A DNA stretch of 64,000 bases from Perognathus longimembris pacificus (GCF_023159225.1 NC_063184.1:16233528-16297527); one strand, 5' to 3'. Shown: positions 1-12,294, numbered from the stretch's first letter. The notes: generated by a model from the letters alone, not told the origin. Made by a program: numbers and translations.

Positions 1-63
1 TTCTCCAAAGAACCCCCCAACTCCACTCAAAAGCCCAAAATAGGCCACCTAAGGAAGAACACT

Positions 64-298
64 ATTTTTCACTTGTTGTTTTGTTTTGTTAGTCATGGGG
101 CTTGAATTTAGGGCCTGGATGTGTTCCTAAACTTTTTGATTCAAGGCTAGTGCTCTATCACTTTGAGCCACAGCACCACTTTTAGTTTTTTTGGTGGTTA
201 ATTGGAGATGAGTCTCAGGGACTTCCCTGCCCTGGCTGGCTTTGAACCACAATCATCAGATCTCAACCTCCTAAGTAGCTAGGATACTGACACTTGAT
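64..298 (-). mobile_element. 7SL-Geo dimeric SINE, full length
   Basis: Read on the minus strand, a 7SL/B1-like left half (tagctact, aggaggctgagatct-type core, here mutated) is followed by the Geo right half (ctcaa-tggtagagc, ttgagc, ggccct). The 9-bp direct repeat aagaacact at 55-63 and 299-307 brackets it as a target-site duplication. '7SL-Geo' is my descriptive name, based on homology of the left half to the Alu domain of 7SL RNA and of the right half to the Geo monomer of IDL-Geo SINEs. Not protein coding. Confidence 0.85.
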
Positions 299-320
299 AA
301 GAACACTGTGTTTGTTTGTT

Positions 321-366
321 TAATATATATGTATATATACATATATATATTACATATTACATATTT
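321..366. repeat. AT-rich (TA/TATG)n simple repeat
   Basis: Alternating TA with occasional G/C, next to the 3' end of an antisense L1 fragment, so possibly grown from the L1 tail. Confidence 0.8.
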
Positions 367-384
367 TCTATGTGTTTATATAAT

Positions 385-912
385 CTTTAAGTAGTTGCAC
401 AAAGGAGTTCCCATTCAGCAAAATAGTTTATGAACACAATGCATCTTGACCAGTGTCACCCCTTTCAACATTCTCATCCACCCCTTCTCTTACTTTTCTT
501 AATTCTGCAGTATATGCTTTGAATTTTGGACTCTCTTCTCCCCTGCCATCTCCCTTCATTCATCTACCCCTGTCCCCTGGGCCCTGCCCCACCTCTTGCA
601 TGTACCTTGGTTTCCTGGAACTTGTTTTTGTTGGGCTTCGATTCTGCCTTTCTAAAGAATTAACCATTTAGAGTTTTTTCTTGAATCTACCATGTTTCAG
701 TTCATACATATGTTGCCACTCGCCTAACACCGCCATGTGTTTCCTTGTAGGTTTATAGGCTCATTCTAGCTTCCCCATAGGAGGGCAACCATGCAACTTT
801 TGTCTCTCTGGGCCTGACTTGCTTCAGTGAATATAATCCCCCCCACTCCCGCCCCCATGTTTTTCCACTTCTTCACAAATGGTGCATTATCATGCTTTAT
901 AATAGATGAGTC
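385..912 (-). mobile_element. old L1 3' end (ORF2 tail plus 3' UTR), antisense
   Basis: The left edge matches the tail ctttaagtagttgcac also seen at 41510-41530 and 13718. The right part carries the reverse complement of the L1 ORF2 C-terminal region around gcctgacttgcttcagtgaa (the SEVSQ/AKPDS-type block). The 3' UTR part is C/T-rich on this strand. It is diverged, with no intact frame. An antisense frame over it (453-671) is a shadow. Confidence 0.65.
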
Positions 913-939
913 AAATCCCATGAAAGAGCAATATTTTTT

Positions 940-1250
940 TGTTTATATGTGTCTCCCCAAAATGCATGTGTTGAAATGCAGTCACCAGGGCAGGGTCTTT
1001 GATTGGTGATGGGATCCTGAGGGCAGAGTCTTTAAGAATAAGTTAGAGCCCTTTATACAAAGGATGGGTGAGTGGATGTGTTCTTCCTCCATGAAGATCC
1101 CACAGAAAGGCCCTGATCAGACTCAAGACGCCAGCAGCTTGCCCCTGTACTTCCCATCCTCCAGAGCTATAAATAGACATTTTATGGTTTTAATAAAATA
1201 ACCTGTCTCAGGCATGCTATTATGACAGTACAAGTGGACTATAGCAGCAC
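940..1250 (+). mobile_element. solo LTR of ERVL-MaLR type (MST/MLT1/ORR1-like)
   Basis: Conserved MaLR LTR landmarks occur in order: tctccccaaaatgcatgtg and gttgaaat near the start, a block ending ttcccatcctccagagct, then an AATAAA-like signal near 1190 and a terminal ctatagcag. No internal retroviral sequence follows, so it is a solitary LTR. The exact subfamily cannot be set by eye. A short (CCA)n tract follows at 1248-1272. Confidence 0.65.
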
Positions 1251-1272
1251 TTCCACCACCACCACCACTACC

Positions 1273-2286
1273 CCCGAATATAAAAGGAAATTGGAGGCTT
1301 TAACTTGGGGGATTGAAAGACACTGGATTTGCAGATATGTCATCCCAGAAACCCTGCATCTAACTGCCTATAATTAAGGGGAAAGGCTCCAGAAAGATGC
1401 TGAGGATGAGGTGAGCTACAGTGAACCCACGCCCTTGTGAGCAATGGTAAATACATTGGTGATTTTTCCTTCCTTTGTGCACAGTTCATGTAACTATATA
1501 CCCTGACATTTGGGAAAGTCATGAGCCAAGGGGGAAGGGCAAAGCCACAGAGGAGAAAGTGAGGGAGGGCAGAGGGAACCTAAAGAGTAACTTTGCTTCC
1601 CTTTCTTCCAAGGTGCTTCTTCATAGTTGCCTTTTTTTTTTTAAATAACAAAGTACTTCTTCCCTCACCCTGGGGAGTTGGTGAAAAGTGATTTATAAAT
1701 TATTGCAAAGCACTTGGAAAGGGGAAAGCACTTAATCTCATTCCAAACCAGGCCATGCTGAGAGTTCTGGGGGAATTTCTTTCGGTTTTCATGTCCCAAT
1801 GAGACTGTGAAAAGACAGATATGTTTCTCCTTTATGCGAACTTTAAGTTATGATGTGCATAAACAAGTAACACAATGCTATCTGACTTCTTCCAGACAAA
1901 GGAATAGACACTCCCAGTTTTACCTTTGTATGTTTCTTACGTCTGTTATTTAAGTAATCACAGCCTTCTGTGAAATAACAAAAACAAATCCAATATTAGA
2001 ACTAATGAGGAAGCAATGCTTCCTAAACAAATTTATATATTAGATCTATCTATATTTGTATTTCTTATTTAAAATAATCCCAAAAATAATGAGAGGAAGA
2101 ATGAGTACAACTCCAATAATCAGTCAGCATATGTGTTCTGGGTGCTGTAAGTTTGTTTGTCTAAGCATTTTCGGTCCCCTGGAGCAGACTCAAGTATAAG
2201 ACAGGTCCTTTGATTTCAAATAGCTTCCAATTCAGTAATGGAGATACAAGAGACATACATGTGAAAGCAAGTCTGAGTATCAATGT
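1273..2286. other. unique sequence, nothing recognised
   Basis: Ordinary mixed-composition DNA. No splice-flanked frame, RNA gene or repeat was recognised apart from short A and T runs. Confidence 0.5.

Positions 2287-2330
<44 letters not shown>
2287..2330. repeat. (TG)n microsatellite
   Basis: About 21 uninterrupted TG units. Short open frames crossing it on both strands are artefacts of the repeat. Confidence 0.97.
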
Positions 2331-2331
<1 letters not shown>

Positions 2332-2525
2332 GCAGCTTCCTGATAAAACAGAAGTTTCATCTGGCAATTATGCTGCCAGAGATTATAAGGAAGAAATTCA
2401 CTTGTCTGAAAATTCTTTTTGAAGCTTTTTCAGCAACAGTATTTGAAGCAGTAATGGCCTGGATATGTGTGATGTTTGTGTTAGGTGCCCCTGGAAATAG
2501 AGAAATCATCTCAAAACAAAAATTG

Positions 2526-2745
2526 AGCTGGGTGCCAGTGGCTCACACCTGAATCCTAGCTACTCAGGAGGCTGAGATCAGAGAACAATTGCTCAAAGTC
2601 AGCCAGGATAGATAAATCTGTGAGATTTCATCTCCAAAATAATCAGCAAAATATTGTATTGGAGGGCTGGGTCAAGTGGTAGGACACCAGCCAAGCCAGG
2701 TGAAAATTCAAGGTAGGGTACTCTCACACATACACATGACAGTCT
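2526..2745 (+). mobile_element. 7SL-type dimeric SINE, diverged
   Basis: The left half reads gggtgccagtggctcacacc and tagctactcaggaggctgag (7SL Alu-domain homology). The right half has ctgggtcaagtggtagga and caccagcc, a tRNA-like form closer to the copies at 40428 and 52262 than to the standard Geo half. The tail is a degenerate CA stretch. Confidence 0.75.
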
Positions 2746-3969
2746 ATATGATTTTTTAGTCATTTTTAACACTATTCAAGTCTTAAGTATATGACACTTT
2801 TCTGCATAAATATTAAAGTTCTTAGGAATTGTGTGTGCTTGGCTAGATTTCTTAAAATGTCAACTGATTAAGTACTGTTTGAGTTAGACGATTTTAAACG
2901 AGGTATGATTCATTACCTAAATTTTGTCAGCTCTTTCAAAATGTGGAGACAACCAGTAAAAAATAAGTATGAAAATTGAAGCTTAATTTTGGACCTAATC
3001 TCCTGCCGTTCCAGGCTTGCCTCGCCTCATTCCATCTGTCTTGTTCCACTTGTTCATTGTCCCACATAAACATCCTGGTTATTCAACATTCCAAACATGA
3101 CTTCTTTATACCCATGCCTTTGTTATTTTGTTTGGGCTTATTTTTTTATTTTTGCTTATGTAATTTTTATACCTGTAATATATTTTTTCTTCTATGCACA
3201 ACTGATACCTATAGTACATTGCTTTAAGAACCAACCCAAGCACAAAGCTCTTTAGCTACTTACTTTTAATGGGACCTTGTTACCCAATCTTCTTGAGTTC
3301 TCTAGCATTTTGAGTATATTTACTTTACATACCATACCAGATAGCTTTAGGCTATGCAATTAGTTATCTGCATTCTTTTGCCTACCATCTAGACTTGACT
3401 TGTTTATATTTTGTTTTGACTTTGTTTGTTTTTTGTTTTTCCCAGAATATAGTATAATATCTAGAAGTTAATTGGAGTTCAGTAAACAAACAAAAAAAAA
3501 CTGTAACAATTTGTTTTCAATGGAGCATGATAGTTTAGAGATTTAAAAAGAGAAAGAGGGAGAGATAGGTCATTTCAGATTAGTATTCATACTAGCTTGG
3601 AAATTCGCTTTCTATTTTAATCTCTCTTTCTTCTTTGAAACTTCTAGCTAAAAAAGCAAAATCTTTCTAGGTCATAGGATTGGCAGGCCGGCTATGACTG
3701 CCTTGATGTTTTTTAGAAAATAGTTGGTAGGCACATGTCTGTAGAAAACACTAAAGAAAAGGCAGGGGAAGATAAATTTCAATTAAATGAATGATAAAAT
3801 ATGTAAGATATGTATTAATGCTTATCTACAAATGACAAAAAAAAGAAAAGCACAAAAAGAATTTCCTCTTTGCTTCAGTATTTAAGCTACCAATTAGTTT
3901 CCACTTACTGAGGAGCAATCTAGATTTTCATCCCGTAGATCTGGTTTTCTCACCTTCTCCTGCTGATGT
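2746..3969. other. unique AT-rich sequence, nothing recognised
   Basis: AT-rich, with T-rich and A-rich runs. The 83-codon frame at 2976-3227 has no recognisable domain and no supporting context. Confidence 0.5.
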
Positions 3970-4166
3970 GCTTGCTACCAAGGCTTGAACTCAAGGCCTG
4001 ACACTTGCTCAGCTTTCTCTATTCACATACCCAGCCCAGCTTTTTGCTGGCTAATTATAGATGGAATCTCTCAGACTTTTCTGCCCAAGTTGGCTTTGAA
4101 TCATAGTCCTTAGATCTCAGCCTCCTGAGTAGTTAGTATTATAGGCATGAACCATCAGTGCTTTGC
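3970..4166 (-). mobile_element. 7SL-Geo SINE, diverged
   Basis: The antisense Geo half (ggcttgaactcaaggcctga) leads into the 7SL half (tggctttgaatcatagtcc, agatctcagcctcctgagta). The middle is rearranged, with the usual gctcaaggctagc block largely lost. Confidence 0.75.
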
Positions 4167-5715
4167 TGGCTGCCTGTATCAGAAAGTAAGTCATGCTTGG
4201 GGGAGAGGGACATGAAATTAGCCTGTGACTTCAAGAATTTCATTTAGAACATTATTTGAGGATTTAAATGTATGACTTAACCAATGCTCAGGGATTTTAA
4301 GGTCTTTGATAGTAGTTATAATTTCAATGATATTTATATTTATTTACTTTTTATATTCTTTAAATTGAATATTTTTATTTGTCATCCTGACAAAAGTCCC
4401 CCTCCCCATATGTGAAAAATATTACATTTGTTCCTTTCTTAGGTGTTTCAAAAATATTTGGAAATCCTAGTTCTGCCTGCGTGATGAGATACTTGATGTT
4501 GATTTGTATCAAACTTGGGACTTCATTATGGTGATCTCAGCCCTCCAGGGCTGTGCTTCGGTGTGGATAAGATGACAAGAACAGCCTTCCAACCCAGTAT
4601 TCCTTTTTACATTTTGTCACACAGACTTCCATCTTCTCTGTCGGCACAGAGAAGCCAGAATCCAGAGATCACAATCCTAACCTGTTCTGACTTCTGTGGT
4701 TTCTGTGCTATGATTTGGGAAGAAGGGTCTCGGTAGAGATGCCCAGAGACCCCGGTGTCCCTTCAGGCGTTCCCCTCCAGGCCTTGCAGTCTACAAGGGG
4801 GCATCGAGAGAGCATCTCCTAGGCCCTGCATGGTCCAGGTTTCTAACCTGCCTAGTCCCTCCTCCTCCTTGCATAGGGAATCCCTTTTTAGTTTGAAAGA
4901 ATTCTTTCTCTTTTAAGTTCTTAAAAACATTTGCCTTTACCCATGACCCCGTTTTCCTCCTGGGCCTTAGCTTTTAGAAATAAAAGCCAAGAACTATTTT
5001 TCAGGAAGCTGCTTTTGTGCCCTTTTTTCTTGACCAAGTACTTTCTCTGTAGAAAAAAAAAAAAAGCAGACTGTCTCCCCTATTTGAATTGAGAGAAAGA
5101 AAAAGTAAAAATAAAGGTAAAAATGTATCACAGAAGAGAATCCAGCTATAATAAATATAAGAATGTTTAAGTGGAAGAATTAGTTTATTTTGTACTCAGA
5201 GTTACTAACCAATTGCAGGCTCTCTCCACTATAACCTGTTTTTTTTTTTGAAAATGCGACCATTTGACTCCCCTGAAGTGATTAAGGAAGCAAGGAACTG
5301 ACGTTGTATCAATTTCACTACTTACATTGGTTAAAATACAACCAATGATGTGTGAAATTATATAATTATTATATGAATATAATTTGTTAATTAATATTTT
5401 TACCAAAACGTAATTGAAAGATTCTTGCTTGCACAATTTTTCATTTCTTTCACTCCCTTGGGTAATATCTTTCACTCTTTAGCATATTTTTGGCCAAATT
5501 AACGTGCATGTCATGATAAATTGAGAATTATAAACCTAATGATCGCGTTTTATTTTGATTGCTTATCTCTACTAGAAACATTAGGCTTCTGAAGGAAGTT
5601 AATTAAAACAACACACCAGAGTTTTGATAGCTACAAAAAAGATAATAATAAAAATATCTGACTTGAGATGTATTTAGCAGAAATGACCTCATAGTCTAAG
5701 AAACTGGGGCTTGAA
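4167..5715. other. unique sequence, nothing recognised
   Basis: 4500-4870 is less AT-rich than its surroundings, but the frame there (4515-4736) shows no family signature. The rest is AT-rich with A and T runs near 5055 and 5240. Confidence 0.45.
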
Positions 5716-5932
5716 CATATGCCAGTACCAGGGCTTGAACTCAGGACCTAGGTACTGTCCCTAGCATTCTGGCTCAAGATTAGTTTTCTACCACTTGAGC
5801 CAAAGTTCCATTTCTGGCTTTTGCTAGTTAATTGGAGGTAAGAGTCCCATGACTTTTCCTGCCTTGGCTGGCTTCAAACTGAAGTCCTCAGATCTCAGCC
5901 TCCTGAATAGCTCAGAACTACCATCCTTGATG
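5716..5932 (-). mobile_element. 7SL-Geo SINE
   Basis: Antisense Geo half (agggcttgaactcaggacct, accacttgagcca) followed by antisense 7SL half (ttggctggcttcaaactg, cctcagatctcagcctcctg). Confidence 0.85.
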
Positions 5933-5957
5933 ACAGTAATGTTTTTTTAGCCACATA

Positions 5958-6380
5958 ACCAATAGTGTTTCATTGTGCCAACTTGACTGAGCTATGAGAT
6001 GCTTAGTATGGTGCTGCAGGATGTTTCCAGAAGGCATTGTCATTGGGATTCCTATAATGAGTCAAGAAGACCTGCTCCCGTGCAGGTGAGCATCATGCAA
6101 TCCACTGAAGACCTAGGTAGGATGAAAGGCCAGGGAAGCAAGCATGTCCACCCTCACCAGTATTGACACCAACACTGTTCCTTCAGTTTTGGACTTGGAC
6201 TAGGATTTACACAATGGCTTCTTAAATTTCTTCTGGATTACACTTCAGAATTATACCTCTAGCTTTTCTAAAACACCTTCTTGCAGCTGGCAGATCACAG
6301 GACTTCTCAACTTCTATCATTGTATGAGTGAATTCTTCAGAATGAGTTTCTTTCTATTTATCTACTTATATTTCTACTAT
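5958..6380 (+). mobile_element. ancient LTR-like repeat, family not named
   Basis: Begins near gtgccaacttgactgagc and includes gatgtttccagaaggcattg, gcaatccactgaagacct, a cttgcagctggcagatcaca block and a terminal gtatgagtgaattcttcaga. These landmarks occur in this order in a common old placental interspersed repeat that I know by its sequence but cannot name securely. No coding capacity. Confidence 0.5.
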
Positions 6381-6555
6381 AGTACCATGCCATTCATGAT
6401 CATGTCCAGGCTCTGCTGTGGGTGGTTACTTTTGTATTCACCATAGTTCCCTTTGAGGAAGAGAGAAACATTTCTAAATACTCACGGTAATGGTTCATAG
6501 TTCTTTATAAAGATTTTTCATCTAAATGATATGTTCTGGGTCTTGAAACGAGCAT

Positions 6556-6778
6556 TAAGAGCCATGCATCATTGGCTCATGCTATAATCCTAGCTACTCA
6601 AGAGGCAAAGATCTGAAGATCACAATTTGAAGATAGCCTGGGCAGGAATGTTGTGGGAGTCTTATCTCCAACACTAGACAGCTGAAAGTGGAGCTGTGGC
6701 TCAAGTGATAGAGTGTTAGCCTTGAGCAAAAACAGCTTGTAGATAGTGCCTAAGCCCTGGCTTCAAGCCCTATGACCA
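6556..6778 (+). mobile_element. 7SL-Geo SINE
   Basis: 7SL half with ttggctcatgctataatcct and tagctactcaagaggcaaag; Geo half with gtggagctgtggctcaagtg and atagagtgttagccttgagc. The 3' tail passes directly into a CA microsatellite. Confidence 0.88.

Positions 6779-6831
<53 letters not shown>
6779..6831. repeat. (CA)n microsatellite at a SINE tail
   Basis: About 26 CA units directly after the 3' end of the Geo half, suggesting growth from the SINE tail. Confidence 0.97.
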
Positions 6832-6832
<1 letters not shown>

Positions 6833-8814
6833 AAGAAACAACAATAACAACAAGCCTTGCATAAGCCAGGAAACTCATGGAAGGACTGTGATTTCTCTTT
6901 GGAACAGCTGATCTCAAGCTTGCAATCATTCATTCTTGATCTCTTTTCACTATATACTATGTACTTTCACTGGCTCATTCTTTTTCTTCCTGTTGAAACA
7001 AATGTATGGTTGTAGAGATACCCCCAGTAGATCCACAGATGTCACAAATGTCATATCTCTATTCCCTCCATTCCCAGTTCTGCCCTTATGATCTTGATAC
7101 CATTTGAAGTAATTCTGCCCACTTTGCCTCTGAAATCAACTGCTGACTTATTCCTGGGCCTAACCACTCCCATTGCTAGCAATTAGTTCAATTTTATATC
7201 AACAGCACTTCCTACTATCATTCTCTGCCTACACAAGATGGCTGCTCCTCCTCATCACCAGCCCTTTACTTGTCATCTTGGTAAAATTTAGTGTGGCCTG
7301 AGACTGATGTAAACAGGCTATTTGAGAAACTGAAATAGATGTATCCACATTTTTTGTAGAGAGGAAGAGAAATATTTTGTTTCATCCAGCTATTAGAAAT
7401 GCTCTCTGTAATCGAATAGGGATAATTCATTCACATTTTTTTCCATGACTTGAGGGAAAGTTTCATAATAGTGTGTAATTCTATTTTCTATTATTCCAAG
7501 TTTAGAATACATCCTCCCAATTATTCATTTAGTTTCCAGATACCTGGATAAAGAAAGACAGTGCTCAAAATAGCAGGCACGTGTTTCCATTTTTCTGAAA
7601 CTCTCCAGGGAGTGAATGCATTCAGATTTCTGGGCCTGCCACACTTAGTGCCAGCAGCCCCAGGATGCCATTATTCGATGTAAGAAAGAACTGGTTTCTC
7701 TATTCCTGAAAGCAGTCAAACATGTTGAAGAACCATCTGTCACGGATATTACAGAGCAGAACCCCGTCCGTCCCTTCCATTGGGTGAAAAGTGCTGATAC
7801 CCTTTGAGTAATGTTTGCTTGAGTAGTGTGATCTATGACACTTTCCAGGATTCGTTGGAAAATCAACATCATTGCAACTACTCTTTGCAACTTCATGTGC
7901 TAGTGCCAGGAGCTCTGTGTGAGAGTGTTACACATTCTAGAACCTAAAATCTCTGTGGGTAGATTTCTGAGGCTCAACTTCCACACCGCAGCAGCCTCTG
8001 AGATGTTGCATCTGCATTGTCTGAGGAGATTTCTGAGTATAAGGGATAGCCAGCTATGAGGATCTGGAGCCTATCTGCTCCTTCCACACTAAAGGGACCC
8101 GTGCAGCATGCTTTGCTATTGGGAGAGATTTATTCAAAAGGTAAATTAGAGCCGTAAAACGGAATAGTGACTGACTTTGTGGATGTGAGCAGGTGAACAA
8201 CATATGTGCCTGTAGCACATACTAAAAATTATACATCAAAAATAAGAGTGGCTATTGGTGGCTGAGAAGCGGTAGCAGAGAAGCTGAAACAAATTTCTCA
8301 GAAATTTGAAAGTGTCAGGGAGGAGAGGCAGTCCCTAAGAGAGGGGAAGCTGCCGTCCTATAAAGCTTTGTTCCATCCTGATTCTAACACTAGCCAGCTC
8401 TGCAATGTTAGACCACATCAACAGCCTCAAGGTTAAGTGTAAGGACAACTAACATTGTGTTTCTGCAATGATAAAATCCAATGATATGCGTAAACACATC
8501 ACATAATAAGAGCTCCATTATTAATAGCAAATTATGTTTAATGGACATTTATATCATATTAATTTTTATTACCTATCACATCTTATGTGTAGTATAACAT
8601 GTTATTTTATTAACAATTATTAGGAAATAATTCAAAAGCACAAGTAATTATAAATGTTAGTAGATATTAGTTATGTGCAAATCAGGAATCTGATTGCACA
8701 TTTTTGTGTCAGTAGGTGTCTTATTCGCTTTATTTTTATTACTTATAGTCTATTCTCTGTGCCTAGAGACCTACCTCAGAAGTACTTTTATTTTTTATAT
8801 AATTTAAAAATATT
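6832..8814. other. unique sequence, nothing recognised
   Basis: Mixed composition to about 8450, then AT-rich. The 83-codon minus frame at 7645-7896 has no recognisable motif. Confidence 0.45.
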
Positions 8815-9071
8815 GTATAGTGTACAAAGGAGTTTCCATTTAACATGTGAGTTTATGAGTATAATGTATCTTAATCAATATCTCCCCTTCCATCATTCAC
8901 CCCATTTCTCCAACCCACTCATCCCCTCAAGTTACCTGGTTTAACCTGCAGATAAGATCATTGGCTATTAAGACTGTTTTCATCCATCCTTTCAGTCTCC
9001 ATCTGTCTTTCCTTCCTCCCTTTGTCCTCCCCTCATCTCAACAACACGTTTAGCTTCCTGGTATCCATTTT
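8815..9071 (-). mobile_element. old L1 3' UTR, antisense
   Basis: gtacaaaggagtttccattt and tttatgagtataatgtatc match the antisense L1 3' ends at 385 and 13718. A C/T-rich 3' UTR follows. At about 9071 it abuts sense-strand L1 sequence, suggesting an internally inverted (twin-primed) insertion. Confidence 0.6.
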
Positions 9072-9330
9072 GTTAAGTAAAATAAGTCAGATTCAGAAAG
9101 ACAAGGGGTACATGTTTTTTTCATGTGTAGAAATTATATCTATGTCATAAACATCTATGAAAGTTATATACATACACACGTATATATATATATACATAGG
9201 TGTATATATATATATATACATACCTACAAATGTATTGACTAAAGAATGGTATGCAAAGGAGAATTGCAATGACATAAACTGAACAACTCGCAGTTTCACA
9301 AAAGGGGGAGCATTTTAAATGGTCATATCA
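9072..9330 (+). mobile_element. old L1 ORF2-end/3' UTR piece, sense
   Basis: aagtaaaataagtcagattc followed by agaaagacaagg is the sense L1 block at the ORF2 C-terminus. A (TA/CATA)n expansion at 9175-9225 interrupts it. Orientation is opposite to the adjoining 8815-9071 piece. Confidence 0.45.
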
Positions 9331-9536
9331 CATCATACATATCATGTTCCAGATATATTAAATATGTTTTATATTCTATATTTGCATATGGCAGATCATA
9401 GGACAACAAAATATATGTTGTTAAGTTTATAAGAAATGATTAAAATGTGTTAGGTTTATAAAAATTAATAACATTTACATTCTTACAGTTTTCCAATTAT
9501 TTCTAAGACCCAACCAACATAAACAATCTTCTGCTC
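9331..9536. other. AT-rich unique sequence
   Basis: Nothing recognised. Confidence 0.5.
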
Positions 9537-9760
9537 GGCCAGGCACTAGTGGCTCACAACTATAATCCTAGTTACTCAGTAGTCTGAGATCTGAGGATAG
9601 TGGTTCAAAGCCAGCCTGAGCAGAAAAGTCCATGAGATGCTTATCTTCAATAAACTATTGAGAAAAGCTGAAGTGGCATTGTGGTTCAAGTGGTAGAGTG
9701 CTAGCCTTAAGCACAAAGAGGCTCTGGTACAGTGCAGGCCCTGAGTTCAAGCCCCAAGGC

Positions 9761-9762
<2 letters not shown>
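9537..9762 (+). mobile_element. 7SL-Geo SINE
   Basis: Left half starts cggccaggcactagtggctc. Right half has ggcattgtggttcaagtggt, agagtgctagcctta and an intact gagttcaagccccaagg end, then the GA microsatellite. Confidence 0.9.

Positions 9763-9819
<57 letters not shown>
9763..9819. repeat. (GA)n microsatellite at a SINE tail
   Basis: About 28 GA units immediately 3' of the Geo half; frames across it on both strands are artefacts. Confidence 0.97.
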
Positions 9820-9821
<2 letters not shown>

Positions 9822-10539
9822 CTCTGCTCACTAGGATCAGGTGGGATCCGTTGGAATTCACTAAGCTGACCAAGTGTGTACATAGCATAGTATTAAACTC
9901 TGCCTGCCTCAGGTCTCAGAAAATACTTACAACCTGACCAAAGCCCAATATATAGTGGAAACATCTAGAAAAACACAAGAAGTCTAATTTCAACAGAAGA
10001 GCAGAATTAAATTTTTTAAGCTTGTACATTATTTCCACAGCATCCTTAGAAAAGAAAATTAGAAAATGTCCAGATGGCATTCACTAAAATTCCAGTAGCA
10101 GCAAAATCTTTTCCTCTTTTTAAAACAATTATTTTATCCCTTTTAATCTTATGTTAAGGAAAGTTTCTTGCTATATTCAAAGGCAAATGCAAATCGAAGT
10201 AAAATGCAAGAGGCACTGAACTTATTCGTGTTCTGCTTTCTATGGTACCAGATCAGAAACATTGTGCTTTCTTCTACTTATACAGTGGGTATTTAGGATA
10301 TTTCCTTGGTTGCCCAACATTTGAACCCTTCCTGTGTTTAGAAAATGCACTCATTTGTGAGTCCTGTAGAAGGTGGAGGGAGCAGCACAGGCAGAAAATG
10401 TTTATTCCCAGTCTTCCTTAGCTCCACCAATTTGATACAGGAGACTTGAACTGTAAATCTGTTGCTAATGGCTAAGCTGAACCGTAGATAGAAGTGAGCT
10501 GAGATTGTGTTTGTAGGGACAGCTTGCAGCAGTGGTATT
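9820..10539. other. unique sequence, nothing recognised
   Basis: No supportable feature; the 77-codon minus frame at 10338-10571 has no family signature. Confidence 0.5.
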
Positions 10540-10597
10540 TGGGGCTCAGTGCTGGGAGGATCATGGCACAAGCTAAAAAGGAGTTCAAATCCCCACT

Positions 10598-10598
<1 letters not shown>
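10540..10598 (+). mobile_element. possible truncated tRNA-like SINE right half
   Basis: ggggctcagtgctgggagga and gagttcaaatccccactg resemble the A-box and B-box parts of the SINE right halves here, and a GT tract follows as at other SINE tails. Short and diverged. Confidence 0.35.

Positions 10599-10652
<54 letters not shown>
10599..10652. repeat. (GT)n microsatellite
   Basis: About 27 GT units. Confidence 0.97.
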
Positions 10653-10653
<1 letters not shown>

Positions 10654-11139
10654 CATGTTCATTGGCCTGGGTTTTGTGAGAAGACTTGAGTTGAGATCCT
10701 GACTGCTACTAAACCTTCCTGTTCCTGCCCATATTCCATGCCCAGTTGTATAGTCTTACTAGTAATTTTGTGAGTTACACAATGCTTTCTCTGTCAACTG
10801 CCTTTCTGTTCAAATTCTTCAAAGTCCATTTCGGTTGCTTGCTACTAGCAACACTGTCTGACTGGAGATGGTGGTTTCTTTCTTAGTCCACAGCTCTCTC
10901 CTCTCTGGAGATGCAGGCAGAAAACAGCTGTATCTTCAGCATCAGACATTGTTTACATTTATGTCAAAATCTGGATGACTAACAGTATTTTAAAATAAAT
11001 GCTATAAATTTGATGGTGTTAGCATCATTTGAAAGCTGGTTGTCTCTGCACATGAAAGAAGGGACTAATTAAACTTCCTAAGTAAGAAAAAATATATAGA
11101 GAGTGTGTCTGTGGTTTTGAATATTACTTGTCCTTATAA
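10653..11139. other. unique sequence, nothing recognised
   Basis: Mixed composition, no supportable feature. Confidence 0.5.
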
Positions 11140-11464
11140 ATCTCAGGTTGGAACTAAATCCTTCATGCAATCCTTCGTGTGGGGACGGAGGACTTCCTGG
11201 GGGATGGTTAGGTCTTCATGGGCACCAAACTCATGAATGGGTTAATTCTACAGTAAGAAGAGGTCTCTTCCACTCTTCTACCCTTAGAATAGGATTACGA
11301 TCCTCTGTTATCCTTCAAGATGCCATGTTGAAAGTGAAACCAGAACCTTACCAATTACCAACCCAGCCGACACCTTAATCTTCAGAACTTTCAAATAAAG
11401 TTCAGTTCTTTGAAATGATCAAGTCTGTAGCATTTTGCTTTAGCAGCAGAGAATAGAGTAAGAC
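11140..11464 (+). mobile_element. solo ERVL-MaLR-type LTR
   Basis: Order of landmarks: aactcatgaatgggttaatt, ctcttccactcttctaccc, gatgccatgttgaaa, accttaatcttcagaact, an AATAAA-containing stretch near 11395, then gtagcattttgctttagcag and a terminal gagtaagacat. This is the usual MaLR LTR layout. No internal viral sequence. Confidence 0.6.
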
Positions 11465-12057
11465 ATACAGATTCCTCTCCAAAGCTTCCTGTTTGTCTCT
11501 GAACATCACAGAACATCACAGAAATTACCTCTTTTGTGATATGTAGGGCTATGAAATAGGATAAAACTATAACCCATGATTCTAACAATGAGCAATTGGA
11601 TGATTATGAAGTTCAGAAAATCATAGGCTACTTAGAGTTCTCTGAACTTAAAAAGAATGGTGTTCTTTGTGTAAACTAACTTAGAAAATAATCTACAATT
11701 GGTTATATCATAGTTAGATAGTAGAATAGTCTTTGCTTCTATCTTTTAGCAAAAGTGATCTTGCAGCTATTCATAGACAAATGTGGTTTGTTGCGTTTAT
11801 TTGGGGAGGGGGGCAGCTTTAGATTTAGGTAGAAGGTTATAAAACCCTAGTAGAGTTCAAGAACTAGCAGAGTTTTTGGAAAATTGCCCTTACCCAGGTG
11901 GCAGGTTTTCTGACCACAGCCCAGATCCAGATTCTTAAATGGACCAGTCAGTCCTACATGAACTCAGCAATCAGTCTGCCCATCTGTGGTCCTAATGTCA
12001 GAGCAAGCTGCCAAGAGATCTAGGAGGAGTCCTTTCTATTTGTGCCTACCTTGCTTG
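11465..12057. other. unique sequence, nothing recognised
   Basis: Contains a small doublet of gaacatcaca (11502-11522); otherwise featureless. Confidence 0.5.
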
Positions 12058-12165
12058 CAGAGATCAGGTCCTGCTATCTTTCTGCCTGTGCTAGCTTTGA
12101 ACCATAATTTTTGCCATCTGTTTCCTGTGGAACTGAGATAACAGGACGAAACTACCCTACATGGT
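12058..12165 (-). mobile_element. 7SL-like SINE monomer, strongly diverged
   Basis: ttctgcctgtgctagctttg, aaccataattttt and aactgagataacagg keep the antisense 7SL half pattern. No Geo half was seen. Confidence 0.45.
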
Positions 12166-12265
12166 TTCCATTTTCCTAACCTATTCATCTATTGATGGGC
12201 AACTAGGGTGATTGTATCACCTGACTATTGTGAACAGTGTTGCTCAAACACGGAGATGAAGAAAT
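12166..12265 (-). mobile_element. short old L1 fragment, antisense
   Basis: ctattcatctattgatgggc and gactattgtgaacagtgttg match the antisense L1 ORF2 C-terminal region also present at 42020-42090. Confidence 0.55.
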
Positions 12266-12294
12266 CTCTGTAGTAAGATGACTTTGATTTATGT

